Assembly (NCBI GenBank): GCA_017860615.1
Contig: JAGDMU010000007.1
Coordinates: 194,534 to 258,533, forward strand
Source: Pseudomonadota bacterium
GTDB taxonomy: Bacteria > Campylobacterota > Campylobacteria > Campylobacterales > Sulfurospirillaceae
Length of the DNA: 64,000 nucleotides
Direction of reading: 5' to 3'
The position numbers and the translations under genes are program-made. Shown one piece after another: positions 26,240 through 35,956 of the stretch. The notes below the pieces were generated by a model, which was given only the letters and a program-made list of their open reading frames with translations, was not told where the DNA came from and made no database searches. Each line of letters starts with the position of its first letter. Position 1 is the first letter of the stretch.

Positions 26240-27149
26240 GACCTTGCCCTAGTTTGGTTTCATTGTAACTAAACCAAGCGCCACTTTTATCGATGATGTC
26301 AAGTTTAACACCATAATCGACCATCTCGCCCTCTTTAGAAATGCCTTCGCCGAACATAATATCAAACTCTGCTTGACGAAACGGAGGTGCCACTTTATTT
26401 TTAATCACTTTTGCTTTAACCCTGTTACCAATCTGCTCTTCGCCCTGTTTAAGTGTCGCAATTTTGCGTACATCAATACGTACTGAAGCATAAAACTTCA
26501 GCGCATTTCCACCTGTGGTGGTTTCAGGAGAGCCATAACCCATCGTACCAATTTTCATACGAATTTGGTTAATAAAAATAACTGTCGTATTCATTTTGTG
26601 TACCACAGCAGTCAGTTTACGGAGTGCTTGACTCATTAGTCTTGCTTGAACACCCATGTGCGAATCGCCCATATCGCCTTCAATCTCACTTTTTGGCGTC
26701 AGTGCCGCAACAGAGTCAATAACAATAACATCCACCGCACCACTACGTGCCAGTGTTTCAACAATATCAAGTGCTTGTTCACCAAAATCAGGTTGAGATA
26801 CCAAAAGATTTTCAATGTCAACACCTAAGTTACCTGCGTATTTGACATCAAGCGCGTGTTCAGCATCGACAAAGGCACAGATGCTCCCATTGGATTGGGC
26901 TTCTGCAATGATCTGAAGTGACAATGTCGTTTTTCCTGAACTTTCAGGTCCATAAATTTCAATAATACGACCTTGTGGAATACCACCGATTCCAAGCGCA
27001 AGATCCAGTCCGATAGAACCTGTACTGATCGACGCAATGGGTTCAACCACTTTATCGCCAAGTCTTACCAATGCACCTTTTCCAAATGCTTTGTCAATCT
27101 GTTTGATCGCAAGTTCAAGTGCTTTTTTCTTATTTTCATCGATTTGCAT
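26229..27149 (-). CDS. recA: RecA recombinase, C-terminally truncated
   Basis: This ORF gives 306 residues where about 345 is usual. The ATPase core is complete: [13 protein letters not shown] (Walker A), [15 protein letters not shown] (Walker B and L1 start), [12 protein letters not shown], and [18 protein letters not shown] (L2). The ORF stops right after LGQGREN, just inside the C-terminal domain, through a TGA at 26231-26229. The missing helix and acidic tail are present just downstream in another frame. The lost part modulates DNA access and regulator binding, so activity may be altered. SD GAGGT precedes the ATG. Confidence 0.93.
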   Translation of the reverse strand: MQIDENKKKALELAIKQIDKAFGKGALVRLGDKVVEPIASISTGSIGLDLALGIGGIPQGRIIEIYGPESSGKTTLSLQIIAEAQSNGSICAFVDAEHALDVKYAGNLGVDIENLLVSQPDFGEQALDIVETLARSGAVDVIVIDSVAALTPKSEIEGDMGDSHMGVQARLMSQALRKLTAVVHKMNTTVIFINQIRMKIGTMGYGSPETTTGGNALKFYASVRIDVRKIATLKQGEEQIGNRVKAKVIKNKVAPPFRQAEFDIMFGEGISKEGEMVDYGVKLDIIDKSGAWFSYNETKLGQGREN

Positions 27150-27300
27150 TGTATTACCTCTTTTATAGTGTTATTATTTTACCATTTCGAGCTTGAAAAA
27201 GCCCTTTGAAGCAATTCTATACGATTTTAAAAAAAGCAGTTCAAAATATTTCAATATGTAATATGTTAAAATATTCCTAATACTTTTGTAAGGACATTTT

Positions 27301-28164
27301 TTGAAGACAATTAGCGTAGCGCATTCACCCGATGCCGATGATATTTTTATGTATTATGCCATCAAATTTGGCTGGGTAAGCACGCAAGGCCTTAGTTTTG
27401 AAAACCTTGCTCTTGACATAGAAACACTTAATCTTGAAGCCCTTAAAAACAGCTATGACATAACAGCCATCAGCTTTGCACTCTACCCTAAAATTCGCAA
27501 TGAATACGCTCTTTTACGTACTGCTGTCAGCTTTGGAGAAGGGTATGGTCCTAAGCTTGTGAAGAAAAAAGAGACCAAACTCAAGAAAAATTTTAAAGTC
27601 GCTCTAAGTGGCACACACACCACCAATGCACTGCTTTTTAAAATCGCTTATCCTGAAGCACGTATTATCTATAAAAACTTTTTAGAGATTGAACAAGCCG
27701 TGTTGGAAGGTGAAGTGGAGGCTGGAGTTTTAATTCATGAAAGTATTCTCAATTTTAGTGATGAACTTGTCGTGGAGCGTGAAATTTGGGATGTCTGGAG
27801 AGAGCTGTGCAAAGAGGAGCTTCCTTTACCTCTTGGAGGGATGGCATTACGTCGCTCTATGCCCATTTTAAGGGCTATTGCATGTGAAGATGCACTCATT
27901 CAAGCGGTTGATGTAGCACACACCCATCAAGGGCTTCTTTCCAAAATGCTACTTGAGCGCAATCTTGTTCGTGTTGATCAAGCAACCCTTCAAAAATACC
28001 TTGGACTTTATGCCAATGAACACTCCATCGAAATGAATGCTGTTCAATATCAAGCCATTGATAAACTCTTTGAAATTGGCTATAAACATGGTTTTTACGA
28101 TCAACACATTAAAGCAAGCGACTATCTTATTCCTAAAGAATACGAAGCGTTACGCAATAGCTAG
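27301..28164 (+). CDS. mqnD: 1,4-dihydroxy-6-naphthoate synthase (futalosine pathway)
   Basis: This 287-residue MqnA/MqnD-family protein converts cyclic dehypoxanthine futalosine to 1,4-dihydroxy-6-naphthoate in menaquinone synthesis. SVAHSPDADDIFMYYA is the MqnD opening, DITAISFALYP and GYGPKLVKKKE follow, and LPLPLGGMALRR carries the binding-pocket region. The start is a TTG with AAGGA 6 bases upstream, chosen because no ATG precedes the conserved SVAHSPDADD segment. Menaquinone made by this route would feed the respiratory molybdoenzymes of this kind of organism. Confidence 0.9.
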   Translation: MKTISVAHSPDADDIFMYYAIKFGWVSTQGLSFENLALDIETLNLEALKNSYDITAISFALYPKIRNEYALLRTAVSFGEGYGPKLVKKKETKLKKNFKVALSGTHTTNALLFKIAYPEARIIYKNFLEIEQAVLEGEVEAGVLIHESILNFSDELVVEREIWDVWRELCKEELPLPLGGMALRRSMPILRAIACEDALIQAVDVAHTHQGLLSKMLLERNLVRVDQATLQKYLGLYANEHSIEMNAVQYQAIDKLFEIGYKHGFYDQHIKASDYLIPKEYEALRNS

Positions 28165-28175
28165 AAAGGTATTTT

Positions 28176-28442
28176 ATGGAAGCAAAACTCATCGGTCTTG
28201 GTGTTGAAACATTTAAAATAGCACTCTTACTCTCCATGCCTATGCTCCTTTCAGGTCTGGTAGCAGGTCTTGCGATTAGTATTTTCCAAGCCGTTACTCA
28301 AATTAATGAATCAACCCTTAGCTTTGTACCTAAAATCCTTGTCACCATCGTCGTTGCAATCTTTACCATGCCATGGATGATGAATATGATGATAGAATTT
28401 ACCACCCGTGTTATTGATATGATTCCTTCGTTTGTTTTTTAA
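28176..28442 (+). CDS. fliQ: Flagellar export protein FliQ
   Basis: The 88-residue product has two long membrane helices (about 15-40 and 52-75) and the family motif SIFQAVTQINESTLSFVPK. FliQ forms part of the FliPQR export gate of the flagellar type III secretion system. SD AAAGG precedes the ATG, and murB begins at the next base after its stop, an arrangement also found in Campylobacter. Confidence 0.95.
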   Translation: MEAKLIGLGVETFKIALLLSMPMLLSGLVAGLAISIFQAVTQINESTLSFVPKILVTIVVAIFTMPWMMNMMIEFTTRVIDMIPSFVF

Positions 28443-29234
28443 ATGACCAAATCCATTCATTTTTCGACCTTCTCTAGCATCAAGATAGGTCCAACGCTGG
28501 ACGTTTTATTGCTGGATTCTATCACTCCGCTTCCACAAGGTTATAAACTTATTGGGGGCGCGAACAACCTTCTCGTAAGCCCAAATCCTCCACCACTTGC
28601 AATGCTGGATAAATGTTTTGACTTTATCCGTTTGGAAGAAAATGTTTTACATGTAGGCGGAGCAACCCCTAGTGGAAAAATGCTCTCGTTTGCCAAAAAA
28701 CACGACCTTGCAGGGTTTGAGCTCATGCAAAAACTCCCTGGAACACTGGGTGGCATGGTTGCTATGAATGCGGGGCTTAAAGAATGGGAAATTTTCAACG
28801 ACCTCATCGCTATTCGAACCGAGCATGGCTGGATAGAAAAATCGAAAATAGACTATGGCTACCGCTTTGCTAAAATCAATGGCATTGTCTATGAAGCAAC
28901 ATTTACAATTAAAAATGGTTTTGATGAAAATTTATTGGCGATGTTCAAAAAAATGCGCGACAATCAACCCAAAGAACCCAGTGCAGGGAGCTGTTTTAAA
29001 AACCCTGTGGGTCACTTTGCAGGTAAGCTTATTGAAGAGGCTGGATTTAAAGGTAAACGCATTGGAGCGATGATGTTTAGCACTGTTCATGCTAATTTTT
29101 TAGTTAATATGGGTGGGGGAACCTATGAACAAGCAATAAAACTGATCGCATCGGTCAAAGAAGAGATTTTCAAACGCTTTGGGGTCATACTGGAAGAAGA
29201 AATTATTATCTTGGATAATACATCCCAACAATAA
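28443..29234 (+). CDS. murB: UDP-N-acetylenolpyruvoylglucosamine reductase
   Basis: The 263-residue product is a short type II-like MurB that reduces UDP-GlcNAc-enolpyruvate to UDP-MurNAc. SSIKIGP, LIGGANNLLVS (FAD pyrophosphate binding), LPGTLGGMVAMNAG and PSAGSCFKNP (catalytic serine region) are present, with EAGFKGKRIGAMMFS near the end. It starts immediately after fliQ, so translation is coupled. Its 3' end overlaps a convergent membrane gene by 29 bases. Confidence 0.94.
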   Translation: MTKSIHFSTFSSIKIGPTLDVLLLDSITPLPQGYKLIGGANNLLVSPNPPPLAMLDKCFDFIRLEENVLHVGGATPSGKMLSFAKKHDLAGFELMQKLPGTLGGMVAMNAGLKEWEIFNDLIAIRTEHGWIEKSKIDYGYRFAKINGIVYEATFTIKNGFDENLLAMFKKMRDNQPKEPSAGSCFKNPVGHFAGKLIEEAGFKGKRIGAMMFSTVHANFLVNMGGGTYEQAIKLIASVKEEIFKRFGVILEEEIIILDNTSQQ

Positions 29235-29787
29235 CGCAATACATCCACAGTGTGTATAAAAGAGTATACAATGTGCTATATTTTAAGCTTAAGAGCACAT
29301 TTCCTTGGCACGAAGAAGCGTATCTAAGCACCAAACGTAATGCACGGTGAAAAATCCAATAAAGCATCGCCACTAAAAAAATTATTGAAAACCACGAAAC
29401 TAAGATTAATGCCCAGGCAATCATAATACAAACAAACGCTGCAAGAATAGCAAAAAGAAAGCCACCTAATCCTTCTGCAAAACCGCCTACCCCTTCCATA
29501 GCTGTAGATATATCAGGAGATCCTCCGCCAAAGTCAGGTAGTTTTTTCATATCAATATGATCGGTTAATTTTCCAATATTATCTTTAAACTTTAGTCCAA
29601 GATAGAGTCCATAACTCATCAATACAAATAACATGATAGATAAAAAAGAGATAATCAATAAAGAGTTTTCGTAAAGAGAATGAGGTGTTTTTAAATTTAA
29701 AATATAGTCAAATCCAATCGCAAGTAGAACCACAAAGATCATTAAAAAAACAGCTGTTTTAGAAAAAATATACTGACGATGAGCCAT
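29206..29787 (-). CDS. Hypothetical membrane protein
   Basis: The product is 193 residues with four or five predicted membrane segments (about 10-30, 41-63, 108-150 as one or two, 172-189). A glycine-rich central stretch (FGGGSPDISTAMEG near 85) separates the halves. I recognise no family. It is convergent with murB and overlaps its 3' end by 29 bases. It lies 59 bases after tsaD starts its own run, so it may be the last gene or a separate unit. Confidence 0.65.
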   Translation of the reverse strand: MAHRQYIFSKTAVFLMIFVVLLAIGFDYILNLKTPHSLYENSLLIISFLSIMLFVLMSYGLYLGLKFKDNIGKLTDHIDMKKLPDFGGGSPDISTAMEGVGGFAEGLGGFLFAILAAFVCIMIAWALILVSWFSIIFLVAMLYWIFHRALRLVLRYASSCQGNVLLSLKYSTLYTLLYTLWMYCVIVGMYYPR

Positions 29788-29846
29788 CTATACTTCCTCC
29801 TGTTCTGTATTAATCTGTAGCGCGAGAAGGTCTTTTTAGAAACTCT

Positions 29847-30848
29847 TTAATAAAAAATATCTTTCGATGAACTACGCACTTTCAAGTCTGCTATGTCAAT
29901 AAATGTCCCATTGTGATACGCTTCGACGGCACAACGCCCTATCATCGCCGCATTATCAGAGCAAAATTCCATTTTTGCTGTGTAAAGTTTTGCTTTTTTA
30001 GAGGCACAAAAAGCTTCAAGTTCGCCCCGTAAATAGAGATTAGCACTTGCCCCACCCACAACACCAAAGTGCTCTACTTTACGCTCTTTATACGCTTTTT
30101 TGATCTTTTGCATCAAGTGTGAAACGGCAACACGTTGAAATGAGGCACAGATATCACATATGGTTTGCTCATCTATGTTTTCTTGGGCTTCAATGCAGAG
30201 TCTGACTTGATTTTTAAGTCCTGAATAGCTAAAAGCAAGCATGGATGAAGAAGTGCCTTGCAAAGGAATCGTAAAATTAAACCGTTTGGCATCGCCTCTT
30301 TTAGCGTAACTTTCGATGATAGCTCCCGCAGGATAAGGCAGTCCTAGCATTTTTCCCACTTTATCAAAACTCTCACCAAAGCTGTCATCCATTGTCGTTG
30401 CAAGTAATTTGATCTCTTCTAAACTCTTGACATGTAAAAGCTGTGTGTGCCCACCCGAGACCAACAAAACATCCATAGGGAAGCGTGTTTCATCTTCGAT
30501 AAATAAAGAGCAGATATGTCCCTTAAGGTGGTTAATTCCCAAAAGAGGAAGGTTCAGCGAGACACTCAGCGCTTTTGCCATACTAACCCCCTCAACGAGC
30601 GTGACTGAAAGCCCTGGTTCATTCGTCACAGCGATTGCTTTAAGCTCTGAAAAATAAGGCTTTGTCTCTTCCAGTATTTTAGGAAGCGTCACGGCATGTA
30701 GGCGTGCCGCAAGTTCGGGTACAACGCCACCATACTGAGCATGTTCAGCATCTTGGGAGATTTTTTTATGGAAAAGAAGTTTTTTATCGTCTATTCTTGT
30801 GATAGCTATGGAGCTATCATCACAGCTACTTTCAATGCTTAAGATCAT
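29847..30848 (-). CDS. tsaD: tRNA threonylcarbamoyladenosine transferase TsaD
   Basis: This 333-residue Kae1/YgjD ATPase installs t6A37 on ANN-decoding tRNAs with Tsa[17 protein letters not shown] is the ASKHA start, [12 protein letters not shown] and [10 protein letters not shown] supply the two metal-binding histidine regions, [11 protein letters not shown] and [13 protein letters not shown] bind nucleotide, and [10 protein letters not shown] closes the fold. Its start abuts the stop of the DD-carboxypeptidase gene. Confidence 0.94.
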   Translation of the reverse strand: MILSIESSCDDSSIAITRIDDKKLLFHKKISQDAEHAQYGGVVPELAARLHAVTLPKILEETKPYFSELKAIAVTNEPGLSVTLVEGVSMAKALSVSLNLPLLGINHLKGHICSLFIEDETRFPMDVLLVSGGHTQLLHVKSLEEIKLLATTMDDSFGESFDKVGKMLGLPYPAGAIIESYAKRGDAKRFNFTIPLQGTSSSMLAFSYSGLKNQVRLCIEAQENIDEQTICDICASFQRVAVSHLMQKIKKAYKERKVEHFGVVGGASANLYLRGELEAFCASKKAKLYTAKMEFCSDNAAMIGRCAVEAYHNGTFIDIADLKVRSSSKDIFY

Positions 30849-31595
30849 CTATACAATCTTCACGTGCCATGGCTCAAATCTAACACCATCGCCATTGCCG
30901 ATAGTATAGCGCATCGAGACATACGAGAGCTTTTGCAAATTCCAAAACTCTTCCGTACGTGCAAAATTGGCCGTAAAATTTTGATGTCCCCATCCTTTTT
31001 TACCGACATCAAAATCTCCCACGGAGTGGTAAGAGTATGCTGGTGGCACTAAAGAGCGTGACGCGACTGTAATGTTTCCATTTTCACTTTTGATTTTATC
31101 GAGGTGAAGGCTTAGTTGTTTCATGCTACTGCGGATACCAGAAGTTAAAATAATCGTCTTACCAACATCTTTCATAATGCGTACTAAAAGTTCTTGTGAG
31201 TGACCACGGTAAACATAATGGCCAGTGCCATCGATTTTAATAACCTCTTTTTCATTGATTGCATCACTGAGGTTTTCAATCGTACGCTTGCCATAAAAAC
31301 CATAAATGGCGGGGTCTGTGTAAAAAACCTCTTCAATATAAGCAATTTCAGCAGGCGTAAATGCACCAATTTTTGGATAATTTTTTGCAATTTTTAGGGT
31401 TTCATCAAAGGAGATCAAATTGAATTTAGCGTACCCAACAGTACGTTCAACCATATCAAGTTTTTTGATGACAGATTCAAATACAGCTTTTTGGTCATCT
31501 TTTAACCAAATATCGGGATGTTTCAACTCGTCTGCTTGTGCCAAACTTCCAACAAGCGTTGCACCCACCAATCCTAAAAAATCTCTTCGTATCAT
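30849..31595 (-). CDS. Exported M15-family D-alanyl-D-alanine carboxypeptidase
   Basis: The product is 248 residues. MIRRDFLGLVGATL is a twin-arginine signal peptide with cleavage expected after AQA. The peptidase part shows SGIRSSMKQL, PPAYSYHSVGDFDV (the SxHxxGxAxD-type zinc site) and FEPWHVKIV at the end (third zinc ligand His), matching VanY-like DD-carboxypeptidases that trim peptidoglycan stems. Tat export would imply periplasmic folding after cytoplasmic metal loading. It sits directly before tsaD with no gap. Confidence 0.85.
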   Translation of the reverse strand: MIRRDFLGLVGATLVGSLAQADELKHPDIWLKDDQKAVFESVIKKLDMVERTVGYAKFNLISFDETLKIAKNYPKIGAFTPAEIAYIEEVFYTDPAIYGFYGKRTIENLSDAINEKEVIKIDGTGHYVYRGHSQELLVRIMKDVGKTIILTSGIRSSMKQLSLHLDKIKSENGNITVASRSLVPPAYSYHSVGDFDVGKKGWGHQNFTANFARTEEFWNLQKLSYVSMRYTIGNGDGVRFEPWHVKIV

Positions 31596-31625
31596 CTTCG
31601 CCCTATTTGAACATTTTCACTGTGA

Positions 31626-34514
31626 TTATAACATGTGCGCTTGATTTTTCAATAAGAGTTCCACATCGTGCGCAGGGATGGGTTTACTAAAGAGATACCC
31701 TTGCATCAATTCACACCCACTACTGTAAATAAACTCTTTTTGCCCCGCAGTTTCAACACCCTCCGCAAGCACCTTAAGTCCAAGTCCACGACCCAATTCA
31801 ATGATGGTACGGGCAATCGCGCGATCTTCTTTACTCTCTTCTAAATTTTGAACAAAACTTTGATCAATTTTGAGCTTCGTGATAGGAAGTTGCTTCAGAT
31901 ATGCCAAAGAAGAGTGCCCTGTTCCAAAATCATCAATCGAAATATCAACACCCAGTTCGCGAAAACGTTTTAAAAGTGCAATGGATTTGGTGGTATCTTT
32001 CATAATAAACCGCTCCACAATCTCCATTTCGATCCATTCAGGCTTACATCCACTTTCACGCAAGCTTTGAATCATAAAGGCAACTAAGTTGGCAGATTCA
32101 AGCTGCTTTCCTGCAATATTAATCGCTATTTTTCCAGGATCAAGTCCCATATCATACCAAACTTTAATCTGGCGCATCACCTCTTTAATTACCCAATTAC
32201 CAATCTCAACAATCAACTCACTCTCTTCAGCAATATGAATAAAATACCCAGGAGCAGTAAGCCCTCGTGTGGGGTGATTCCACCTTATCAGCGCTTCAAA
32301 ACCGACAATTTTTTCACTTTGAAGATTAATCTGTGGTTGATAGAAAAGGGTGAATTCATCATTCTCAAGCGCTTTATGCAAGCTCTTTTCTACTTCAAGA
32401 TGCTCGTTGGTTTCTTGGTTCATCTCTTGATCAAAAAAGACGTAACGGTTACGCCCTTTGGATTTGGCTTTGTACATGGCAATATCAGCATTTTTAAGCA
32501 GTTTACTCGCCGTTTCTCCATCATTGGGATAAACACTCACACCAATGCTCATCGTAATCTTAAAGCTCTCGTTGCCGAGTAAAAAAGGCTCTTGAAATGC
32601 AGCAACCAATTTTTTAATCGCAATAAAAATATCACTGACATCTTTGCAACCATCGAGCAATACAATAAATTCATCACCACTCAAACGCGCTACTGTATCG
32701 GTTTCGCGCACACTTCCTCGCATACGCTGTGCGATGGTTTTTAAAAGCATATCACCTGCATCGTGCCCTAGTGAGTCATTAACACTTTTAAATTTATCGA
32801 CATCCACAAACATAACCCCTAAAACCTTACCATCACGACTCGCTTTTTTGATTGCTTGGGTGAGTCTATCTTGTAGTAGGTTACGGTTGGGAAGTCCTGT
32901 GAGCGTGTCGTGTTCGATCTGGTGAATCAGCAGTTTTTTCTGCTTTTTATTCTCCTCTTCCAACTCTTTACGAATGGTAATATCACGAACGGAACAATGT
33001 TGAATAATGCCTTTATCCATGCGGATGGTTGTCATCATGATGCTAATCCAAAAAAGCGTACCATCACAGGCACGGGCTTGCCACTCAAATTTGTGCACGC
33101 CTTGCTGGGAAGCTAGAGCATTCATCCAAAGCGCTTTTTCATAAGAGCTTTGCTCATCGGGTTGAAATTCAGGAGAAAGTTCCGATAGGGTTACGTTAAT
33201 GAGCTCTTTTTTATCGTGCGCTTTAAACATTTTTACAATAGCTTCATTACAATCAACAAAGATACCCTCTTTAAGCAACCAAATACCATCTGCAGATTTT
33301 TGATACAACGTTTCAAAAACCAATTTTTGTTCACGAATCTGTTTGTTACTGAGCAATAAATGGTTTTCATACCGAGAGAGGACAGAACGCAATTTGGTTG
33401 AGATAAAGAACATAATGCCCATCACCAAAAGCATGATAATTAAAGATACCGCTAACATATTGATGATAGTTGACTGCATTTTACTCTTAAGGACTTGCTC
33501 TTGCTCTAAAAGCGCATTACTCTCTTCAAAAAGGTATGCACCCGTACCGATGACCCATCCAAACTGCGGAATAGGACGAATAAAAGAGATTTTACTGCGA
33601 TCTTGGGCTGTGGGATGATACGAGGCAACATAGCTCATAAAAAAGCCCTCAGGGTTGCGCTTGCCCCCTTCGACAATGTCTTTGATAATATATTGTCCAT
33701 TGGTGACCACATCAAGTCTATTCTTTCCAACCAATGATGTGTCACCATGCGAAATAGTGTTGCCACTATAATCATACGCAAAGATGTAGCCATACTCGCC
33801 ATATTTTGTATTGAGGAGCAGTTTTTGGGTCTCTTTTTTAATACGATCTCGGATCTCATCTTCATAGCGCCCCGTACCTACATAAATCTTTAAGGGCTCG
33901 TATCGCCTCAGATAGCCTATTTTTTTACGAGGAATGGTATCTTTCGGATTTTTCCAATACCATTCTGCCATATAAGCATCTTCCGTTTTAAAACGTTCAA
34001 TCGCATCTTTTATAAACTGTTTTCCATTCGCATCTTGAATGTTGAAAAAATTTTGCCCCTCCAGCTCTTTATTCACACCATGCATAATATTGGTGCCATC
34101 ATTAAGATCAAAAATCACATAATAACCACTCAAATCATTAAAAAATCGTGTATCCCGAAGCTTTGACTTGATTTTACCCAATATCTGATCGCGTGGAAGG
34201 TTTGGGTTTTCGATATAGATATCATTGATAATTTGATACGCAAGATTGACAATATTCTTAGTCTCATCTTTGGCTTCATTCATCAAAAATTTTTCGTTTT
34301 CATTGATATAATCTATGAGCTTATCAACGCGTTCTTGTGCCTGCGCTTTAGAGCGTTTTACGTATGCAATACGGGTGTTTTCAAGAGATTTTTGATACTC
34401 CGCACGCTCAGCTGAAATGACGATAGTAAGGGTAATTGAGAAGGTAAGCAGAATGGCAAATGCAGGCAAAAAAACAATCCATTTGGTAATATTTTGTTTT
34501 TTTAAGCTCAGCAA
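31626..34514 (-). CDS. Cache-PAS-GGDEF-EAL cyclic-di-GMP signalling protein
   Basis: This 962-residue membrane sensor has TM1 at about 14-32, a periplasmic double Cache region (ENARTRF-like part at DLSGYYVIFDLNDG and YGYIFAYDYSGN), TM2 near 350-372, then a PAS domain (about 390-515). The GGDEF domain reads RLSGDEFIVL, with Ser for the first Gly, which is tolerated in active cyclases. The EAL domain has GFEALIRWNHP, INIAGKQLES, DDFGTGHSSL and EGVETAGQ, so phosphodiesterase activity is likely. Net direction cannot be told. It is likely transcribed alone. Confidence 0.93.
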   Translation of the reverse strand: MLSLKKQNITKWIVFLPAFAILLTFSITLTIVISAERAEYQKSLENTRIAYVKRSKAQAQERVDKLIDYINENEKFLMNEAKDETKNIVNLAYQIINDIYIENPNLPRDQILGKIKSKLRDTRFFNDLSGYYVIFDLNDGTNIMHGVNKELEGQNFFNIQDANGKQFIKDAIERFKTEDAYMAEWYWKNPKDTIPRKKIGYLRRYEPLKIYVGTGRYEDEIRDRIKKETQKLLLNTKYGEYGYIFAYDYSGNTISHGDTSLVGKNRLDVVTNGQYIIKDIVEGGKRNPEGFFMSYVASYHPTAQDRSKISFIRPIPQFGWVIGTGAYLFEESNALLEQEQVLKSKMQSTIINMLAVSLIIMLLVMGIMFFISTKLRSVLSRYENHLLLSNKQIREQKLVFETLYQKSADGIWLLKEGIFVDCNEAIVKMFKAHDKKELINVTLSELSPEFQPDEQSSYEKALWMNALASQQGVHKFEWQARACDGTLFWISIMMTTIRMDKGIIQHCSVRDITIRKELEEENKKQKKLLIHQIEHDTLTGLPNRNLLQDRLTQAIKKASRDGKVLGVMFVDVDKFKSVNDSLGHDAGDMLLKTIAQRMRGSVRETDTVARLSGDEFIVLLDGCKDVSDIFIAIKKLVAAFQEPFLLGNESFKITMSIGVSVYPNDGETASKLLKNADIAMYKAKSKGRNRYVFFDQEMNQETNEHLEVEKSLHKALENDEFTLFYQPQINLQSEKIVGFEALIRWNHPTRGLTAPGYFIHIAEESELIVEIGNWVIKEVMRQIKVWYDMGLDPGKIAINIAGKQLESANLVAFMIQSLRESGCKPEWIEMEIVERFIMKDTTKSIALLKRFRELGVDISIDDFGTGHSSLAYLKQLPITKLKIDQSFVQNLEESKEDRAIARTIIELGRGLGLKVLAEGVETAGQKEFIYSSGCELMQGYLFSKPIPAHDVELLLKNQAHML

Positions 34515-34537
34515 TGCACACTCCAGCTAAATTGGGT

Positions 34538-35131
34538 TTATTTTATGGTTATAACTTTATCAAAATTTTCTAAAATTTTGGCTACCCTACCTTGCCATAA
34601 GTCGCTAAAAGTCACTTTTTCTTCTGCACTGAGTACTCCTGTAAGTATCTTTTGCATCAAAGGTTGCATTATCGGATCTATTTCAATTATGTTCGGGTTA
34701 TACGCTATATCAACGTATGCTTCAGTATCCATACGCATAAGCCTAACCTGTAACGGTATTGTGGCATTAAAAACCATCAAATCTTTACGTACATACTTTC
34801 CTCCAAGCCCTTTAAACCCCCAATTATCAGTAGCTCCTGTAATAAGTGAAAACGCATTGGCAATCACTCCTGTGGTTCCTTCATCCTGACTCTGTTTGAA
34901 AAACACTTTTACAGACCCTCGCTCAGGTATTGTATGAGGGTAAAGTGCTTTGAGCCCTTCACGTATCATTAAATACGCACCTGCCATTGTAGGGCAACTG
35001 TGCCCTGCACTTTTGACCACATCTTGGTAACCAAAGGTAATTTTTCCGTCTTCAAATGCACCTAAAACTTCAGAGAGTGGGTCGTAAAGGGTAATGGTTT
35101 CGATTGTGTCAAAAAAACTAGGATATTTCAT
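34538..35131 (-). CDS. FmdE-like domain protein
   Basis: The product is 197 residues. SAGHSCPTMAGAYLM near residue 41 matches the metal-binding GHxCP motif of FmdE-family proteins, which are named after formylmethanofuran dehydrogenase subunit E but occur widely with unknown roles. GTTGVIANAFSLITGAT and GGKYVRKDLMVF follow in usual order. It lacks the C-terminal zinc ribbon of longer members. There is no signal peptide and no functional partner beside it, so the role is open. Confidence 0.75.
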   Translation of the reverse strand: MKYPSFFDTIETITLYDPLSEVLGAFEDGKITFGYQDVVKSAGHSCPTMAGAYLMIREGLKALYPHTIPERGSVKVFFKQSQDEGTTGVIANAFSLITGATDNWGFKGLGGKYVRKDLMVFNATIPLQVRLMRMDTEAYVDIAYNPNIIEIDPIMQPLMQKILTGVLSAEEKVTFSDLWQGRVAKILENFDKVITIK

Positions 35132-35249
35132 TTTTTCTCCTCTGTATTTATAAGACTATTTTAGTACAATTTAAAAAGGAAATCATTGATTTAAATTGTG
35201 TTACAATTAATAGACCTCTTGGAAAGGACGTTTTTCAAGAAGAAGGAGA

Positions 35250-35322
35250 AGCACCAAAAGTGCGTGGGTATTCCACTTAAGATTACCCAGTGTGTCCAGA
35301 GTTCTGCACGAACTCACATTAA
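35250..35322 (+). repeat. Multi-hairpin leader element, copy 3 (short form)
   Basis: This lies in the leader of the methyltransferase gene starting at 35345. Hairpins are 35251-35263 (GCAC/GTGC), 35266-35288 (GGGTA/TACCC) and 35299-35315 (GAGTTC/GAACTC). Order, spacing and flanking words (CCCAGTG, then ATTAAA) match copies 1 and 2, but the central GCTTTTA hairpin is missing. A TACAAT box near 35204 could start a leader of about 130 bases containing it. Confidence 0.65.
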
Positions 35323-35344
35323 AGAAAAAAGAAAAAGGTGTGGG

Positions 35345-35956
35345 ATGCAAGCATTTTGGAATGCCAAATTTCAAACAAAAAGTCTCATCTACGGAGAAGC
35401 ACCTAATAATTTCATCAAAGAACATATTGAACTTTTTGTCAATGCTAAAACCGTCATCTGCTTGGGCGAAGGAGAAGGACGTAATGCAATCTATTTAGCC
35501 GACAAAGGGCTTGAAGTTGAAGCTTTAGATATTTCCGATGTTGCTCTTTTAAAACTACGCAGACGGGCAAAAGAGAGTTACGTTTTCATCAAAACACGTC
35601 ATACCCTTTTGGAGTATTGGGAACCCGATACGCTTTATGATGCTGTGGTATGTACCTACCTTCATCTTCCCAAACAGAATCAAAAAATGCTTTTTGAAAA
35701 AAGCCTTCAAGCACTCAAGCCTAATGGCTATTTCATCGCTGAACTCTTTAGCGAAAGTCAGATTCATTTTAGCAGTGGTGGTCCCAAAGACATCGCTTTA
35801 TTGTATGACCTTAACGATATTTTTGATACTGTAAAGATACTTCCTTGCAAAATAGTGAAACTTGCGCAAGAAGTCGTTGTTCTGAATGAAGGCGATAAAC
35901 ACGTAGGACGTGCCAGTGTCATTCGTGTTATTTTGCAAAAATTAGTGCAAGATTAG
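35345..35956 (+). CDS. TehB-like SAM-dependent methyltransferase
   Basis: The product is 203 residues when started at the ATG at 35345, which is preceded by AAAGGTG and opens MQAFWNAKFQTKSLIYGEAP, the usual start of this family; the longer frame runs through the hairpin leader. VICLGEGEGRNAIYLADKG is motif I, ALDISDVALLKL motif II, and YDAVVCTYLHLPK motif III. Relatives include tellurite-resistance TehB proteins, which methylate metalloid or thiol compounds, but the substrate here is unknown. It converges with a lipoprotein gene, overlapping by 4 bases. Confidence 0.82.
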   Translation: MQAFWNAKFQTKSLIYGEAPNNFIKEHIELFVNAKTVICLGEGEGRNAIYLADKGLEVEALDISDVALLKLRRRAKESYVFIKTRHTLLEYWEPDTLYDAVVCTYLHLPKQNQKMLFEKSLQALKPNGYFIAELFSESQIHFSSGGPKDIALLYDLNDIFDTVKILPCKIVKLAQEVVVLNEGDKHVGRASVIRVILQKLVQD

